Origin: Bin55 sp965220235
GTDB taxonomy: Bacteria > Pseudomonadota > Gammaproteobacteria > Pseudomonadales > Azotimanducaceae
Assembly: GCA_965220235.1 (NCBI GenBank)
Contig: OZ244815.1
Location: 620,001 to 684,000 of the forward strand
DNA: 64,000 nt
Direction: 5' to 3'
The position numbers and the translations under genes are program-made. Position 1 is the first letter of the stretch. The number at the start of each line of letters is the position of its first letter. Below the pieces are notes generated by a model. The model saw only the letters and a list, made by a program, of their open reading frames with translations, made no database searches and was not told the origin of the DNA. This document shows, piece after piece, positions 51,760-61,987 of the stretch.

Positions 51760-52278
51760 ATGCTAAGTCAACTCAAAACGATTTGGACGATCTTCACGCA
51801 CACCTTCAAGCGTAACGAGACCGTTGAATACCCCGAGGAAATGCCTTATCAGGCACCTCGATACCGAGGTCGGATCGTTCTAACTCGAGACCCAGACGGC
51901 GAGGAACGATGCGTTGCATGCAACTTATGTGCCGTCGCCTGCCCCGTGGATTGCATCGCTTTGCAGAAGACGGAACGCGAAGAAGATGGGCGTTGGCTGC
52001 CTGAGTTCTTCCGAATTAATTTCTCACGCTGCATTATGTGTGGTATGTGTGAAGAAGCCTGTCCTACCTACGCGATCCAGTTAACGCCCGATTTCGAGCT
52101 CTGTGAATTCGATCGACAAAACATGGTGTATGAGAAAGAACATCTACTGATAGACGGACCGGGCAAGTACCCGGATTACAGTTTTTGGAACGTCGCTGGT
52201 AAAACGATCGAAGGCAAAGGCAAGGGTGAAGCACAAGACGAAGCGGCTCCAACTGACGTTCGTAGTTTGCTACCCTGA
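51760..52278 (+). CDS. nuoI: NADH-quinone oxidoreductase subunit I
   Basis: NuoI carries clusters N6a and N6b. The 172-residue product has two ferredoxin motifs, CVACNLCAVACPVDCI and CIMCGMCEEACPTYAI, both complete. The N-terminal amphipathic region and PRYRGRIVLTRDPDG are typical. It starts 4 nt after nuoH. Confidence 0.97.
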   Translation: MLSQLKTIWTIFTHTFKRNETVEYPEEMPYQAPRYRGRIVLTRDPDGEERCVACNLCAVACPVDCIALQKTEREEDGRWLPEFFRINFSRCIMCGMCEEACPTYAIQLTPDFELCEFDRQNMVYEKEHLLIDGPGKYPDYSFWNVAGKTIEGKGKGEAQDEAAPTDVRSLLP

Positions 52279-52295
52279 GGACGTCGGACTAAGAC

Positions 52296-52826
52296 TTGAC
52301 ACCGCTAATTCTGTTCTACGTCGCCGGTTTCGTTACTCTCGCATCGGCGATACTGGCAATCACGCGTACTAACGCGTCCCATGCATTGATCTACCTGGTG
52401 GTTGCCTTGTTGGCGATTGCTGTGATCTTTTTCCTACTTGGCTCTCCGTTCGCTGCTGCACTTCAGATCGTGGTGTACGCAGGTGCGATCGTCGTTCTTT
52501 TTCTATTCGTCGTGATGATGCTGAATTTAGGTAAATCCTCTGTCGCGCGCGAACGGGAGTTGCTTACTCGGGGGATTTGGACGCTCCCAAGTTTGCTTGC
52601 ACTGGTGTTATTTGCGGTGGTTTTGTTTGCGTTAGTCAGTGGCGACCACGATGCGGGTGCTCAAGCACGGATGATCGAACCTAAAGAAGTCGGTATCGCA
52701 CTTTACACGAAATACGTCTTGGCAGTTGAGCTGGCTGGGGTATTGCTATTGGCCGCACTGGTTGGCGCCTATCACCTCGGACGGCGCTATTTAGCGGATC
52801 GGCGTGAAGAGGAGGAGTCTTCTTGA
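52296..52826 (+). CDS. nuoJ: NADH-quinone oxidoreductase subunit J
   Basis: NuoJ is a membrane subunit with five segments. The 176-residue product begins TPLILFYVAGFVTLASAILAI and carries the pi-bulge region VYAGAIVVLFLFVVMMLN, the family hallmark. The start is TTG at 52296; a GAGGA lies ahead. It ends one base into nuoK. Confidence 0.94.
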   Translation: MTPLILFYVAGFVTLASAILAITRTNASHALIYLVVALLAIAVIFFLLGSPFAAALQIVVYAGAIVVLFLFVVMMLNLGKSSVARERELLTRGIWTLPSLLALVLFAVVLFALVSGDHDAGAQARMIEPKEVGIALYTKYVLAVELAGVLLLAALVGAYHLGRRYLADRREEEESS

Positions 52827-53128
52827 TGCCACCGACCGAGCACGTTTTAGTGCTGGCATTGATGTTGTTTTGCGTAGGCGCGGTCGGCGTTCTGGTGCGC
52901 CGCAACATCATTTTTATTCTGTTGTCGCTCGAATTCATGATGAACGCTTGTGCACTGGTTTTCGTCGCTGCAGGGGCAAAGTGGGGACAACCTGACGGGC
53001 AGATCATGTACATGTTGATCCTTGCGATCGCCGCGTCCGAGGTCGCGGTTGCGCTAGGTATCGTCATTCAGATGGCGCGACGCTTCCGTACTCTCGACGT
53101 TGACGCAGCGAGCGAGCTACGCGAGTGA
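52826..53128 (+). CDS. nuoK: NADH-quinone oxidoreductase subunit K
   Basis: NuoK is a three-helix proton-path subunit. From ATG at 52826 the product has 100 residues, with the family motif IIFILLSLEFMMNACALVFVAAG holding the conserved membrane Glu. GGAGGAG lies 8 nt upstream, deciding this start over the TTG just before it. It overlaps nuoJ by 1 nt and nuoL by 4 nt. Confidence 0.95.
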   Translation: MPPTEHVLVLALMLFCVGAVGVLVRRNIIFILLSLEFMMNACALVFVAAGAKWGQPDGQIMYMLILAIAASEVAVALGIVIQMARRFRTLDVDAASELRE

Positions 53129-54972
53129 TTGAGATGCTGTGGTTAGTCCCAGCCCTTCCGCTGCTTGGGTCGATTGTCCTGTTATGCACTGAAGGTCGAT
53201 TGCCGAAGATGGTCGTCGCCGTCGTGGGATCTGGTAGCGTAGGTCTAGCCGCGATCTGTGCGCTATACGTCGGCGTGAATGTCGTCGGCACGGGTGAGTG
53301 GCAATACACGGAAACGCTCTGGACGTGGATGGCGGTGGGCGACTTCAACCCATCCATCACACTCTATCTCGATGGCTTGGCACTGGTTATGACGGGTGTC
53401 ATAACGGGCGTCGGATTTCTGATTCACTTATATGCGACAGGGTATATGTGGGAAGAGGAGGGCTATAGCCGCTTTTTCGCATACATGAACCTGTTTGTGT
53501 TCGCCATGCTCATGTTGGTACTTGGCGACAACCTTCTGACTCTCTTCTTAGGCTGGGAAGGTGTGGGGTTATGCAGTTATTTATTGATCGGATTCTTCCA
53601 CACGGATCCGGCAAATGGCTACGCGGCACGAAAGGCATTTGTCGTTACACGCGTTGGCGATACGCTGATGGCTTTGGGGTTATTCCTGCTCTTTCGTGAG
53701 ATCGGAACACTCGAGATTCAAGCAGCGCTTGAAGGAGCTACAGCGACGTGGCCTGAGGGATCCGGCATCAATACTGCGATTTGCCTGTTGTTACTCGGCG
53801 GCGCGGTTGGTAAATCGGCGCAAGTTCCGTTACAGACCTGGCTGCCAGACGCCATGGCGGGTCCGACGCCGGTGTCAGCATTGATTCATGCAGCGACGAT
53901 GGTGACGGCAGGCGTATATCTGATTGCGCGAATGCAGGATATGTTCCTACTGCCTGGTCCGGCAATGCACTGGGTGGCGTTCGTTGGTCTAGTGACCCTG
54001 TTCATATCTGCATTCACGGCGCTTGTGCAGACGGACATCAAACGAATCCTTGCGTTCTCAACTATGAGCCAAATCGGTTACATGTTTTTGGCACTGGGGG
54101 TTGGCGCTTGGTCGGCCGGGATCTTCCATCTGATGACCCATGCGTTTTTCAAAGCGCTGTTGTTCCTGGCGAGTGGTTCGGTGATATTGGCTTTACATCA
54201 CGAACAAGACATCTTCAAGATGGGAGGCTTGTGGAACAAGCTCAAGATACCGTTTGTGAGCATGTTGATCGGTTCGCTCGCGCTTGCTGCATTACCAGGC
54301 ACTTCGGGGTTCTTCAGTAAGGACGCGATATTGCTCACCGCGTACGACGAAGCGTCCTATGGCATGCTGTTTTGGATTGGTGCAGTTGGTGCCGCGTTCA
54401 TGACGTCGCTCTACACAACTCGCATGATCTTGATCACGTTTTTTGGCGAGGTGAATACAGAACCGCACGACCATTCGAGGATCAACATGTGGGGTCCACT
54501 GTTGGTGCTATGTGCGTTGACGATCGGGGGCGGCTGGCTTGGATTCATGGTGTTAGCGCCTTACATGGGCGATGGCGGGGTAGCGGTCGAATTCCACGCC
54601 GACCTGATCGCGCTGTTGACATTAGGGGTTCCGCTTCTTGGCGTACTGATTGGCTACTTGATTTGGGGCAATCAGGCAATTTCGATTGACAAATTCGCTG
54701 CATCGAATCTGGGGGAGAGACTACGCCAGTTCTTTTTCGGTGGATGGGGTTTTGATTGGACCTACGATCGCGTATTCGTGAATCCGTTCGTACGACTAGC
54801 TCAAGTCAACAAATCTGACTTCGTCGATTTGATGTTCACCTCGATAGCGTCGCTCACGACTGCGATTCATCGTCTCGTTAAGCGAACGCAGACGGGGCAG
54901 CTTCGTTGGTATGCGACCAACATGGTGGTCGGCCTCTTAGTGGTCGTCCTCATCGTCATCGTTCAGGCATAA
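53125..54972 (+). CDS. nuoL: NADH-quinone oxidoreductase subunit L
   Basis: NuoL is the distal antiporter-like proton pump of the membrane arm, with its long lateral helix. The 615-residue product has FLGWEGVGLCSYLLIGF (the conserved Glu), KSAQVPLQTWLPDAMAGPTPVSALIHAATMVTAGVYL and LMTHAFFKALLFLASG. The start is GTG at 53125 overlapping nuoK; ATG at 53134 is possible. Confidence 0.97.
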   Translation: MIEMLWLVPALPLLGSIVLLCTEGRLPKMVVAVVGSGSVGLAAICALYVGVNVVGTGEWQYTETLWTWMAVGDFNPSITLYLDGLALVMTGVITGVGFLIHLYATGYMWEEEGYSRFFAYMNLFVFAMLMLVLGDNLLTLFLGWEGVGLCSYLLIGFFHTDPANGYAARKAFVVTRVGDTLMALGLFLLFREIGTLEIQAALEGATATWPEGSGINTAICLLLLGGAVGKSAQVPLQTWLPDAMAGPTPVSALIHAATMVTAGVYLIARMQDMFLLPGPAMHWVAFVGLVTLFISAFTALVQTDIKRILAFSTMSQIGYMFLALGVGAWSAGIFHLMTHAFFKALLFLASGSVILALHHEQDIFKMGGLWNKLKIPFVSMLIGSLALAALPGTSGFFSKDAILLTAYDEASYGMLFWIGAVGAAFMTSLYTTRMILITFFGEVNTEPHDHSRINMWGPLLVLCALTIGGGWLGFMVLAPYMGDGGVAVEFHADLIALLTLGVPLLGVLIGYLIWGNQAISIDKFAASNLGERLRQFFFGGWGFDWTYDRVFVNPFVRLAQVNKSDFVDLMFTSIASLTTAIHRLVKRTQTGQLRWYATNMVVGLLVVVLIVIVQA

Positions 54973-54982
54973 CGGGAAAGCG

Positions 54983-56446
54983 ATGACGATTCTTTATCTC
55001 ATTCTGTTCTTGTTAGGCGCGGGTTTGGTTGCCTGTCTTGCGGAACGTCTAAATGTGAACGCACCTCGCTGGATCTCTTTATTGGCGTTCATCGTCGCGA
55101 CGATTTGGACCGGCGCGATTTGGCTTGGTGGCGTGGATCCGGCAACAGGGTTCTATGTCGCTGGTGAGTTGTCATGGATTCCTTCACTCGGTATCAACGT
55201 GATACTAAAGGTAGACGGATTGAGTCTTGTGCTGGTCGGTCTGACCACGCTCCTTGGCATCATAGCTGTTGTGTCATCATGGTCAGAGATCAACAAAAAC
55301 CGAGGTTTTTTCCAGTTCAACATTCTGTGGGTCATGGCAGGCGTCGTTGGCGTTTTCTGCGCATACGACCTCTTCCTGTTCTTCTTCTTCTGGGAAGTCA
55401 TGCTTATTCCCATGTACTTCCTAATCGCGATCTGGGGGCACGAAGACCGCTCATACGCTGCTATGAAGTTCTTCCTGTTTACACAGGTGAGCGGGTTGTT
55501 GATGCTCGTCGCGATTATTGCCTTGGTATGGCTGAACTACGAGGCCACAGAGGTCATCACGTTCAGTTACGATGAACTGTTAAACCATGAAGTGAGTGGC
55601 ACGGTTGCCAGCTTGCTCATGCTCGGGTTTTTCATCGCGTTTATCACGAAATTACCCAGCGTCCCGGTTCACACGTGGTTACCAGACGCCCACACGCAAG
55701 CACCTACTGCGGGATCTGTGATTCTTGCGGGTATATTGCTGAAAACTGGCGGATACGGTCTCATCCGATTCACCGTACCTTTATTCGAAGAAGCCTCCCG
55801 AGACTTTGCATTTGTCGCCATGTTACTTGGCGTCATCAGCATTCTCTATGGTGGCTACATGGCGTACAGTCAGTCGGACTTCAAGCGATTGGTCGCGTAC
55901 AGCTCAATCGCACATATGGGTTTCATTCTGGTGGGCGTATACGCGTTCAACGAACTCGGTATGCAAGGGGCGATCGTCACGATGATCGCACACGCCTTTT
56001 CGACAGCAGCGCTTTTCATGATGGCGGGGTCACTACAAGAACGTCTGCACACGCGTGAGATGTCTCAGATGGGCGGTTTATGGGTCAAGGCTCCGCGAAT
56101 GGGCGCGATGACGATGTTTTTCGTGATTGCATCGGTGGGTATGCCGGGTCTTGGTAATTTCATCGGCGAGTTTCTGGTCCTGATTGGCGCGTTTAAAGTT
56201 AACGTGCCACTAACCGTGCTCGCCACGATCGGTATCGTGGTTGCCGCAGTCTATGGACTTTCGCTGATGCAGCGGTCGTTCCAAGGTACGCCGAATCCTC
56301 AAGTCGCCGCAATGGAGGATTTCGGATTTCGCGAGATAAGCGTCTACGCGATCATGATCGTGGCACTTGTTTGGATCGGCGTTTATCCGCAACATGTATT
56401 AGATCTGGCGCAACCGACGCTTGACGCGTTAGGGGTTGCCTTATGA
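54983..56446 (+). CDS. nuoM: NADH-quinone oxidoreductase subunit M
   Basis: NuoM is an antiporter-like proton pump subunit. The 487-residue product shows FFFFWEVMLIPMYFLIAIWGHE (conserved Glu), KLPSVPVHTWLPDAHTQAPTAGSVILAGILLKTGGYGL and MIAHAFSTAALFMMAG. It follows nuoL by 10 nt and overlaps nuoN by 4 nt. Confidence 0.97.
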   Translation: MTILYLILFLLGAGLVACLAERLNVNAPRWISLLAFIVATIWTGAIWLGGVDPATGFYVAGELSWIPSLGINVILKVDGLSLVLVGLTTLLGIIAVVSSWSEINKNRGFFQFNILWVMAGVVGVFCAYDLFLFFFFWEVMLIPMYFLIAIWGHEDRSYAAMKFFLFTQVSGLLMLVAIIALVWLNYEATEVITFSYDELLNHEVSGTVASLLMLGFFIAFITKLPSVPVHTWLPDAHTQAPTAGSVILAGILLKTGGYGLIRFTVPLFEEASRDFAFVAMLLGVISILYGGYMAYSQSDFKRLVAYSSIAHMGFILVGVYAFNELGMQGAIVTMIAHAFSTAALFMMAGSLQERLHTREMSQMGGLWVKAPRMGAMTMFFVIASVGMPGLGNFIGEFLVLIGAFKVNVPLTVLATIGIVVAAVYGLSLMQRSFQGTPNPQVAAMEDFGFREISVYAIMIVALVWIGVYPQHVLDLAQPTLDALGVAL

Positions 56447-57897
56447 CGCTGACGGATTTATGGGTTAGTTTCCCTCTAATCGTCTTGGTAGGCGGTACGT
56501 TGGTGTTGATGATTGGCGTCTCGATCGTGCGAACGCACAAGCTTGCGCTCGGTTTAACCCTTCTGACGTTGATTCTCTCCATTGCTGCCCACGATATTGC
56601 ACTAGAGAACATCACGACAACAGGATATGAGCTATTCGGGTTACTCAATGTATCAGGGATTCAGGTTTTCTTCAACGTACTGTTTTTACTAGGTGCGATT
56701 GTGACGGCGCTCTTCGCGTATCCATACTTCAATGAGCGTATGGAACGGTGCGAAGAGTTCTATATCTTGTTGCTGACAGCTACGGCTGGTGCCATGGTGG
56801 TTGCGGCAGCTACGCACTTTGCTAGTTTCATACTCGGTCTAGAAATTCTGTCGATATCGCTTTACGCGATGATCGCATATCCACGAGAAAGCCACCAACC
56901 GTTAGAGGCGGCGGCGAAATACCTCGTTCTTTCTGCGGTGGCGTCGAGCGCGATATTGATGGGAGTAGCGCTTGTTTACGCGGCATCAGGCACGATGGCG
57001 TTTGCAGAACTCAATATCTCTCCCGATTCTGGAGAACGCAGTTACTTCCTACTCGGTCAAGCACTGATTTGCGTCGGAATCGCATTCAAACTGTCGCTCG
57101 TGCCGTTTCACATGTGGACTCCCGACGTATATCAAGGTGCGCCTGCAGTTGTTACCGGATACGTAGCAACGGTGTCGAAAGGGGCGGTCATTGCACTATT
57201 GATCAACTATGTACAAGCGACCGACGTTTTGAACTACACAGGGGTGTTTTACGCTGTAGTTTTCGTCGCTGTCGCATCAATGATCGTAGGCAACTTACTC
57301 GCCTTGCTTCAAACCAACCTGAAACGGTTGCTTGCTTATTCGTCGATCGCCCATCTAGGGTATCTTCTTATTGCCGTTCTCGTCGTGAATACCGCTCGTC
57401 CAGAACTGGTGCTTGAAACGGTATTGCTCTATGTTGCTGCATATTTCATGATTACGCTCGCTGCGTTCGGCATCGTGAATCTCACGAGCGAACACGCAAC
57501 TGAAGACAATGAGCAGATGGAAGCCTACACTGGACTGTTTTGGCGAAATCCGCTGTTGGCGTCGATTCTCACAGCGGTCGCGTTGGCTCTCGCCGGTATC
57601 CCGCTGACCGTTGGATTTATTGCAAAGTTCTACGTATTTGCAGCCGGGGTTGAGGGCACGGCTTGGGCGCTGATATGGGCTTTGTTAATAGGTAGTGCAA
57701 TCGGTGTTTTCTATTACTTGCGACTGATTTACACGATGGTGAAGGAAGTGGAACCGGGTGTAGCGGCGTTACCTCAGGTTGGTACTCAAAGTGTCGTGGC
57801 GGTGACCGTATTGGGGTTCTTGATCGTCGTTTTAGGCGTATATCCAACTCCGATGATTGACATGATTCGCAACATCGTGCAAGCGTCTGGGTTCTAG
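56443..57897 (+). CDS. nuoN: NADH-quinone oxidoreductase subunit N
   Basis: NuoN is the third antiporter-like subunit. The 484-residue product has LGLEILSISLYAMIAYPRES, FKLSLVPFHMWTPDVYQGAPAVVTGYVATVSKGAVIALL and NLKRLLAYSSIAHLGYLLIAVL. It closes the operon; no terminator with a clear stem and T-run is visible in the 49 nt that follow. Confidence 0.97.
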   Translation: MTLTDLWVSFPLIVLVGGTLVLMIGVSIVRTHKLALGLTLLTLILSIAAHDIALENITTTGYELFGLLNVSGIQVFFNVLFLLGAIVTALFAYPYFNERMERCEEFYILLLTATAGAMVVAAATHFASFILGLEILSISLYAMIAYPRESHQPLEAAAKYLVLSAVASSAILMGVALVYAASGTMAFAELNISPDSGERSYFLLGQALICVGIAFKLSLVPFHMWTPDVYQGAPAVVTGYVATVSKGAVIALLINYVQATDVLNYTGVFYAVVFVAVASMIVGNLLALLQTNLKRLLAYSSIAHLGYLLIAVLVVNTARPELVLETVLLYVAAYFMITLAAFGIVNLTSEHATEDNEQMEAYTGLFWRNPLLASILTAVALALAGIPLTVGFIAKFYVFAAGVEGTAWALIWALLIGSAIGVFYYLRLIYTMVKEVEPGVAALPQVGTQSVVAVTVLGFLIVVLGVYPTPMIDMIRNIVQASGF

Positions 57898-57946
57898 CGA
57901 GGCTCGATCCGTAGTCATATTGACTTAGCTTTCGATCCGACGCCTA

Positions 57947-60415
57947 GTGACAGCACGCGTAATAGCGCACGGCAGGAGGCGGACGAATCGACGAAACGCA
58001 GATATCCTCCCTTCGCACTTGGTTAGTTACTTGGCACATAAACGAATCTCTTCTCAATGCGCCATTGCCTGTTCGCTGTTATGTGGCATGTGTCCGTCCT
58101 TCGCCCTTGATGATTCCAAGTCAGACGAACAGGATGAGATAGCACCTCGGATCGAGGAGGTCGTCGTGACCGGCAAACCCGGCTCGACCTATGCGAGTAC
58201 CTCAGTGCTGCGAGGGATGCGCCGTTCGGAGTCGGCGCTCACTAGCGTGCTTGCAATAGCAGACAAGGTGCCAGGTGTTTCGATACAGGAAGGCGACGCG
58301 TTTGGATTCGACGACTGGTCGACAACGGTGTCCTTACGCGGATTCCAGGTGAATCTTGACGAACAACATATTGGAATTTCGATCGATGGCGTACCTAACG
58401 GCGATTCGAACTACGGTGGTGGTGCAAAAGCGAATCGGTATATCGACATCATGAACCTTGGTGGCGTCGTTGTATCCCAAGGAACCGCTGACATCGCGTC
58501 CCGATCGAACGAAGCCTTAGGAGGAACGCTAAATTTCACGACCGATGATCCCCTTGACAGACGACGTCTAAAGGTCGCGTTTGCAAAAACAGATTTCAAC
58601 GGTGTGAAACGCTATCTTCGATTTGATACAGGCACCCTCGATAGCGGTATCGCTGCGTGGGTGTCTGCCTCACAACAATCGGCGACTGATTGGATCGATG
58701 GTAGTGCCGAAAACTACCGAGACCATATCGCTCTCAAACTCCTCGCGTCTCTGAGGAATTTCGACTTAACAGGTTATTTCTCATGGGACGATACGCATGA
58801 AGATAACTATCAACGACTCTATAGCGCCGCGGATTTCATTCGTGATTCAGAATGGGATAGATTGACCGCGACATGGACAGGGATACCACACATCGATCAA
58901 GCCCACCGGCGTGTCTGGTCAACGATACGAGAAAACACGTTCGCGTACGTTAAGCTCGACACAACTCTTCGTGACGTTCGGTTGATGGGAAGCGTGTACG
59001 GACACGTAAATAATGGAAGAGGCGATTGGGCACCACCGTACTTAGTGGACGTATACGACGATGCAGGACGTCCGGAGACCGAGCGCGTCGGTACGCTGCC
59101 GCAATTAGGTGGCGACATCCTCGGACGGGTTTATTTCGTTGACTCCGCAGGAATTCGATTACATCCGCGAGCGGGTTGTGAATCCTTGATTGACTTCCCA
59201 TATGGAGGCGCATCGTCAGAAGCCGACCCAAATTGCTACGAAGCAAACGCGATCGCGGTACAGTCGTACCGTCACACACACTATGCGAAAAAAAGAGCAG
59301 GTGGTTCGTTAGATCTTGATTGGAAAACTGCATGGCGAAATGGCACTAACAACCGACTAAGAGCCGGTGTTTGGTATGACGTCTCTAACCGAGACGAATC
59401 GAGAGATTGGCATGACATCATCGACACAAGCGTCAGCTTTGCGTTCGAACATGTACCCTATTGGATCCAGTACGATCGCGCATACCCGTCAAGCACGCTA
59501 AAAATCTATGCGGAATCAGTTTTTAGTACAGATCGAATTCGAGCGTCGATCGGTGCCAAGTGGTATCGTGGATACATAAAACAAGAAGATGTTTTCGCGA
59601 GTCAAGATTCAATAGAAGTGCTGTCTTCATCGCCAATCTTGTTATCAAGCGGCGCCACGTTCACGTTACCGGTGCCTGGTATGGAAGCGTTTGTTGGACT
59701 TTCATACAACTACAAGGCACTGTCTGATTTGCTTTTCGAACGTTCCGCGTCTTTGATTGATCAGATCGAACCGGAAACGGCACGAAACTCGGAGCTCGGG
59801 TTCCGTTACACGCGACCTAGGTCTACCTTGGCCGCTACTTGGTATGACATTAGCTTTAGTAATAGGATCGTCTTTGTAAACGATTTGGTGTTCGGCATGC
59901 CGGACTTTCTAAGCGGAACGGACGGGGCGTACGTAAACGCAGGTGGGGTTACGTCAAGAGGCGTCGAAGTCGCTGGAGCTTGGCAGTTGTCCGACGAGCT
60001 GTCAGCTTACGTTGCCTACACGTCAAATTCGTCTCGTTACCTGGGAACCGGTACGACGAACATCGACGTGAGCGTTGGTCTGGTACCTGATAATGAAGTC
60101 ACGGGCATTCCTAGAGACATGTTCGTTGGTACTGTTGAATGGCATCTTGGCGGCGTTCGTACAGGTGTTACGCACAAGATAACCGGCAGTCGCTTCGTTG
60201 ATCTCGCCAACGATTGGAAGGCAGCGAGCTACAGCAATACAGACGTCTACGTAAGTACGGAATGGGAGTTACCGGGCGGATCCACAAGCGTCAACATTCG
60301 TCTGGCGGCGAATAACCTCTTCGACTCCGATTACCTTGCCGGAATCGCCGGTGAAGGGGCGTGGATCGGTCCGCCGAGAACAGTTTCGTTGTTATTGGAA
60401 TTAGAGTTTCCGTGA
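57947..60415 (+). CDS. TonB-dependent outer-membrane receptor
   Basis: The 822-residue protein should import a ligand across the outer membrane using TonB energy. The signal core is about 38-56 (CAIACSLLCGMCPSFA), followed by the TonB box EEVVVTG and a plug domain with SVLAIADKVPGVSIQEGD, SLRGFQVNLDEQHIGISIDGVPNG and LGGTLNFTTDDP. The rest is the barrel, ending with PPRTVSLLLELEF. GTG at 57947 gives a long n-region; TTG at 58019 or 58031 gives a more ordinary signal peptide, so the start is uncertain. The adjacent sulfatase and dioxygenase suggest a substrate such as a sulfated compound. Confidence 0.9.
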   Translation: MTARVIAHGRRRTNRRNADILPSHLVSYLAHKRISSQCAIACSLLCGMCPSFALDDSKSDEQDEIAPRIEEVVVTGKPGSTYASTSVLRGMRRSESALTSVLAIADKVPGVSIQEGDAFGFDDWSTTVSLRGFQVNLDEQHIGISIDGVPNGDSNYGGGAKANRYIDIMNLGGVVVSQGTADIASRSNEALGGTLNFTTDDPLDRRRLKVAFAKTDFNGVKRYLRFDTGTLDSGIAAWVSASQQSATDWIDGSAENYRDHIALKLLASLRNFDLTGYFSWDDTHEDNYQRLYSAADFIRDSEWDRLTATWTGIPHIDQAHRRVWSTIRENTFAYVKLDTTLRDVRLMGSVYGHVNNGRGDWAPPYLVDVYDDAGRPETERVGTLPQLGGDILGRVYFVDSAGIRLHPRAGCESLIDFPYGGASSEADPNCYEANAIAVQSYRHTHYAKKRAGGSLDLDWKTAWRNGTNNRLRAGVWYDVSNRDESRDWHDIIDTSVSFAFEHVPYWIQYDRAYPSSTLKIYAESVFSTDRIRASIGAKWYRGYIKQEDVFASQDSIEVLSSSPILLSSGATFTLPVPGMEAFVGLSYNYKALSDLLFERSASLIDQIEPETARNSELGFRYTRPRSTLAATWYDISFSNRIVFVNDLVFGMPDFLSGTDGAYVNAGGVTSRGVEVAGAWQLSDELSAYVAYTSNSSRYLGTGTTNIDVSVGLVPDNEVTGIPRDMFVGTVEWHLGGVRTGVTHKITGSRFVDLANDWKAASYSNTDVYVSTEWELPGGSTSVNIRLAANNLFDSDYLAGIAGEGAWIGPPRTVSLLLELEFP

Positions 60416-60424
60416 GGTATCGTT

Positions 60425-60502
60425 ATGCGAGTTTTGAAATTGTTCGACGAGCCGACTCGACCTCGCATAGATAGAGTCAGAGTCTCACGTCGTGCGAAGT
60501 GA
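60425..60502 (+). CDS. Possible 25-residue basic small ORF
   Basis: An ATG at 60425 follows a GAGGT at the receptor's stop by 8 nt and opens a 25-codon frame, MRVLKLFDEPTRPRIDRVRV onward. It lies between the receptor and the sulfatase. It has no recognised family; it could be a leader peptide or chance. Confidence 0.25.
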   Translation: MRVLKLFDEPTRPRIDRVRVSRRAK

Positions 60503-60553
60503 GCGTCAATCGTTGCGCTAAGCGATCTCGTTAGTGACATAGGAGACATCCGT

Positions 60554-61987
60554 ATGGACGTTCAAAAACGCTTGAATTTCGTCTTTTTTCAACCTGACGA
60601 GATGCGAGCCGAAAGTCTAGGTTGCTACGGACATCCGCTGATTCAGACGCCTAATTACGATCGATTAGCGTCGGAAGGTGTTCGTTTTAATCAGTGTCAC
60701 GTTCAGAACGCACAGTGTGTACCTTCACGGGTGTCAATGATGACAGGGCTATACCCTCATTGCGCCGGTCACCGGACTAACTGGCACTTGATCCGATCTC
60801 ACGAACCGCACCTTTTCCGATATTTAGCTGAAGCAGGGTATGACATTCGATGGTACGGCAAGAATGACATGCTCGCACAGGATAGTTTGAGCTGCATTAC
60901 TGAGTATTTCGAACCCGAAGGTCCAGCTAGGAAGAATGTACACGAAATCGGTGACAAGGCGTATTACAGTTTTGAGGCACAGCCGTTTGACTGTGCGCGG
61001 GAGGATTTAGCTGACTACACAAAAGTAAAAGCCGGGATTGACTACCTAAGAAACCGCAAACAGGACGACCCGCCATTCTTTCTCTTTCTACCGCTACTCC
61101 AGCCACATCCTTCTTACACCACGCATCGTGACTTCTATCACATGTATAGACCTGACGATATTCCTGAGCTGAGACCGTCTGAATTACAGTGTAAACCGAT
61201 GCATTACGAGTTAATTCGAAAATACAGACGGTTGGACGAACTGGATGAACGTTCCTTTCGGAAGCTCAATGCCATCTACCTGGGAATGATCAGTTACACG
61301 GATTGGCTTTTAGGCGAGCTAATGTCCGTCATGGAGGAGAATGGGTTCTTTGACGACACTGTGCTCGTTGTCTCTTCCGACCATGGCGATTGGGCAGGTG
61401 ATTTCGGATTAGTAGAGAAGTGGCCAAGTGACTACAGTGATCCCATCACACGCGTACCTCTGATCGTGAAGACACCTGACTGTAAATCGGGTCATGTGGT
61501 TGAAGGTCCAGTAGAGATGTTTGACTTGATGACGAGTGTACTGGAACTCGCGAAGCTCGAATCGAAGCATGTGCACTTCGCCAAGTCCTTCGTACCGCAG
61601 CTAAACGGTGAGCTAGAAGACCGGGATCGCTTCGTTTTTGCAGAGGGTGGATACGATACCCACGAACCTCACGCATTCGAAGGCCGTTGGAGCAAGGTTG
61701 ATCCGCCGATTGAAGGGAACTACTACCCGAAAGGCATTCTGCAGCAGCAGGTTCCTGCGAGTGTTTGTCGCGCCACGATGATTCGAAACTTGAACTACAA
61801 ACTCGTACGTCGTACAGAGGGTCAATCCGAGCTCTATGACTTAAGCGACGATCCGCAAGAGTTGCGAAATCAGATTGACGAACCAAGTATGAGCGAGGTT
61901 CGTCAGATGCTTGAGAGCACCTTGCTTGACTGGTTCATGAAGACGTCAGATACTGTGCCAGTAGGGCAAGATTCTCGAAGGTTCTAG
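60554..61987 (+). CDS. Type I sulfatase, no signal peptide
   Basis: Type I sulfatases hydrolyse sulfate esters with a formylglycine made from Cys or Ser. The 477-residue protein has the CxPSR motif QCVPSRVSMMTGL with Cys55 as the predicted formylglycine, an N-terminal metal Asp15 (FFQPDEMRAE) and the later SSDHGDW (Asp276-His277). No signal peptide is seen, so it should act in the cytoplasm. ATG at 60554 follows AGGAGA. Neighbours are a TonB-dependent receptor and a PhyH dioxygenase, consistent with uptake then desulfation, but the substrate is unknown. Confidence 0.93.
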   Translation: MDVQKRLNFVFFQPDEMRAESLGCYGHPLIQTPNYDRLASEGVRFNQCHVQNAQCVPSRVSMMTGLYPHCAGHRTNWHLIRSHEPHLFRYLAEAGYDIRWYGKNDMLAQDSLSCITEYFEPEGPARKNVHEIGDKAYYSFEAQPFDCAREDLADYTKVKAGIDYLRNRKQDDPPFFLFLPLLQPHPSYTTHRDFYHMYRPDDIPELRPSELQCKPMHYELIRKYRRLDELDERSFRKLNAIYLGMISYTDWLLGELMSVMEENGFFDDTVLVVSSDHGDWAGDFGLVEKWPSDYSDPITRVPLIVKTPDCKSGHVVEGPVEMFDLMTSVLELAKLESKHVHFAKSFVPQLNGELEDRDRFVFAEGGYDTHEPHAFEGRWSKVDPPIEGNYYPKGILQQQVPASVCRATMIRNLNYKLVRRTEGQSELYDLSDDPQELRNQIDEPSMSEVRQMLESTLLDWFMKTSDTVPVGQDSRRF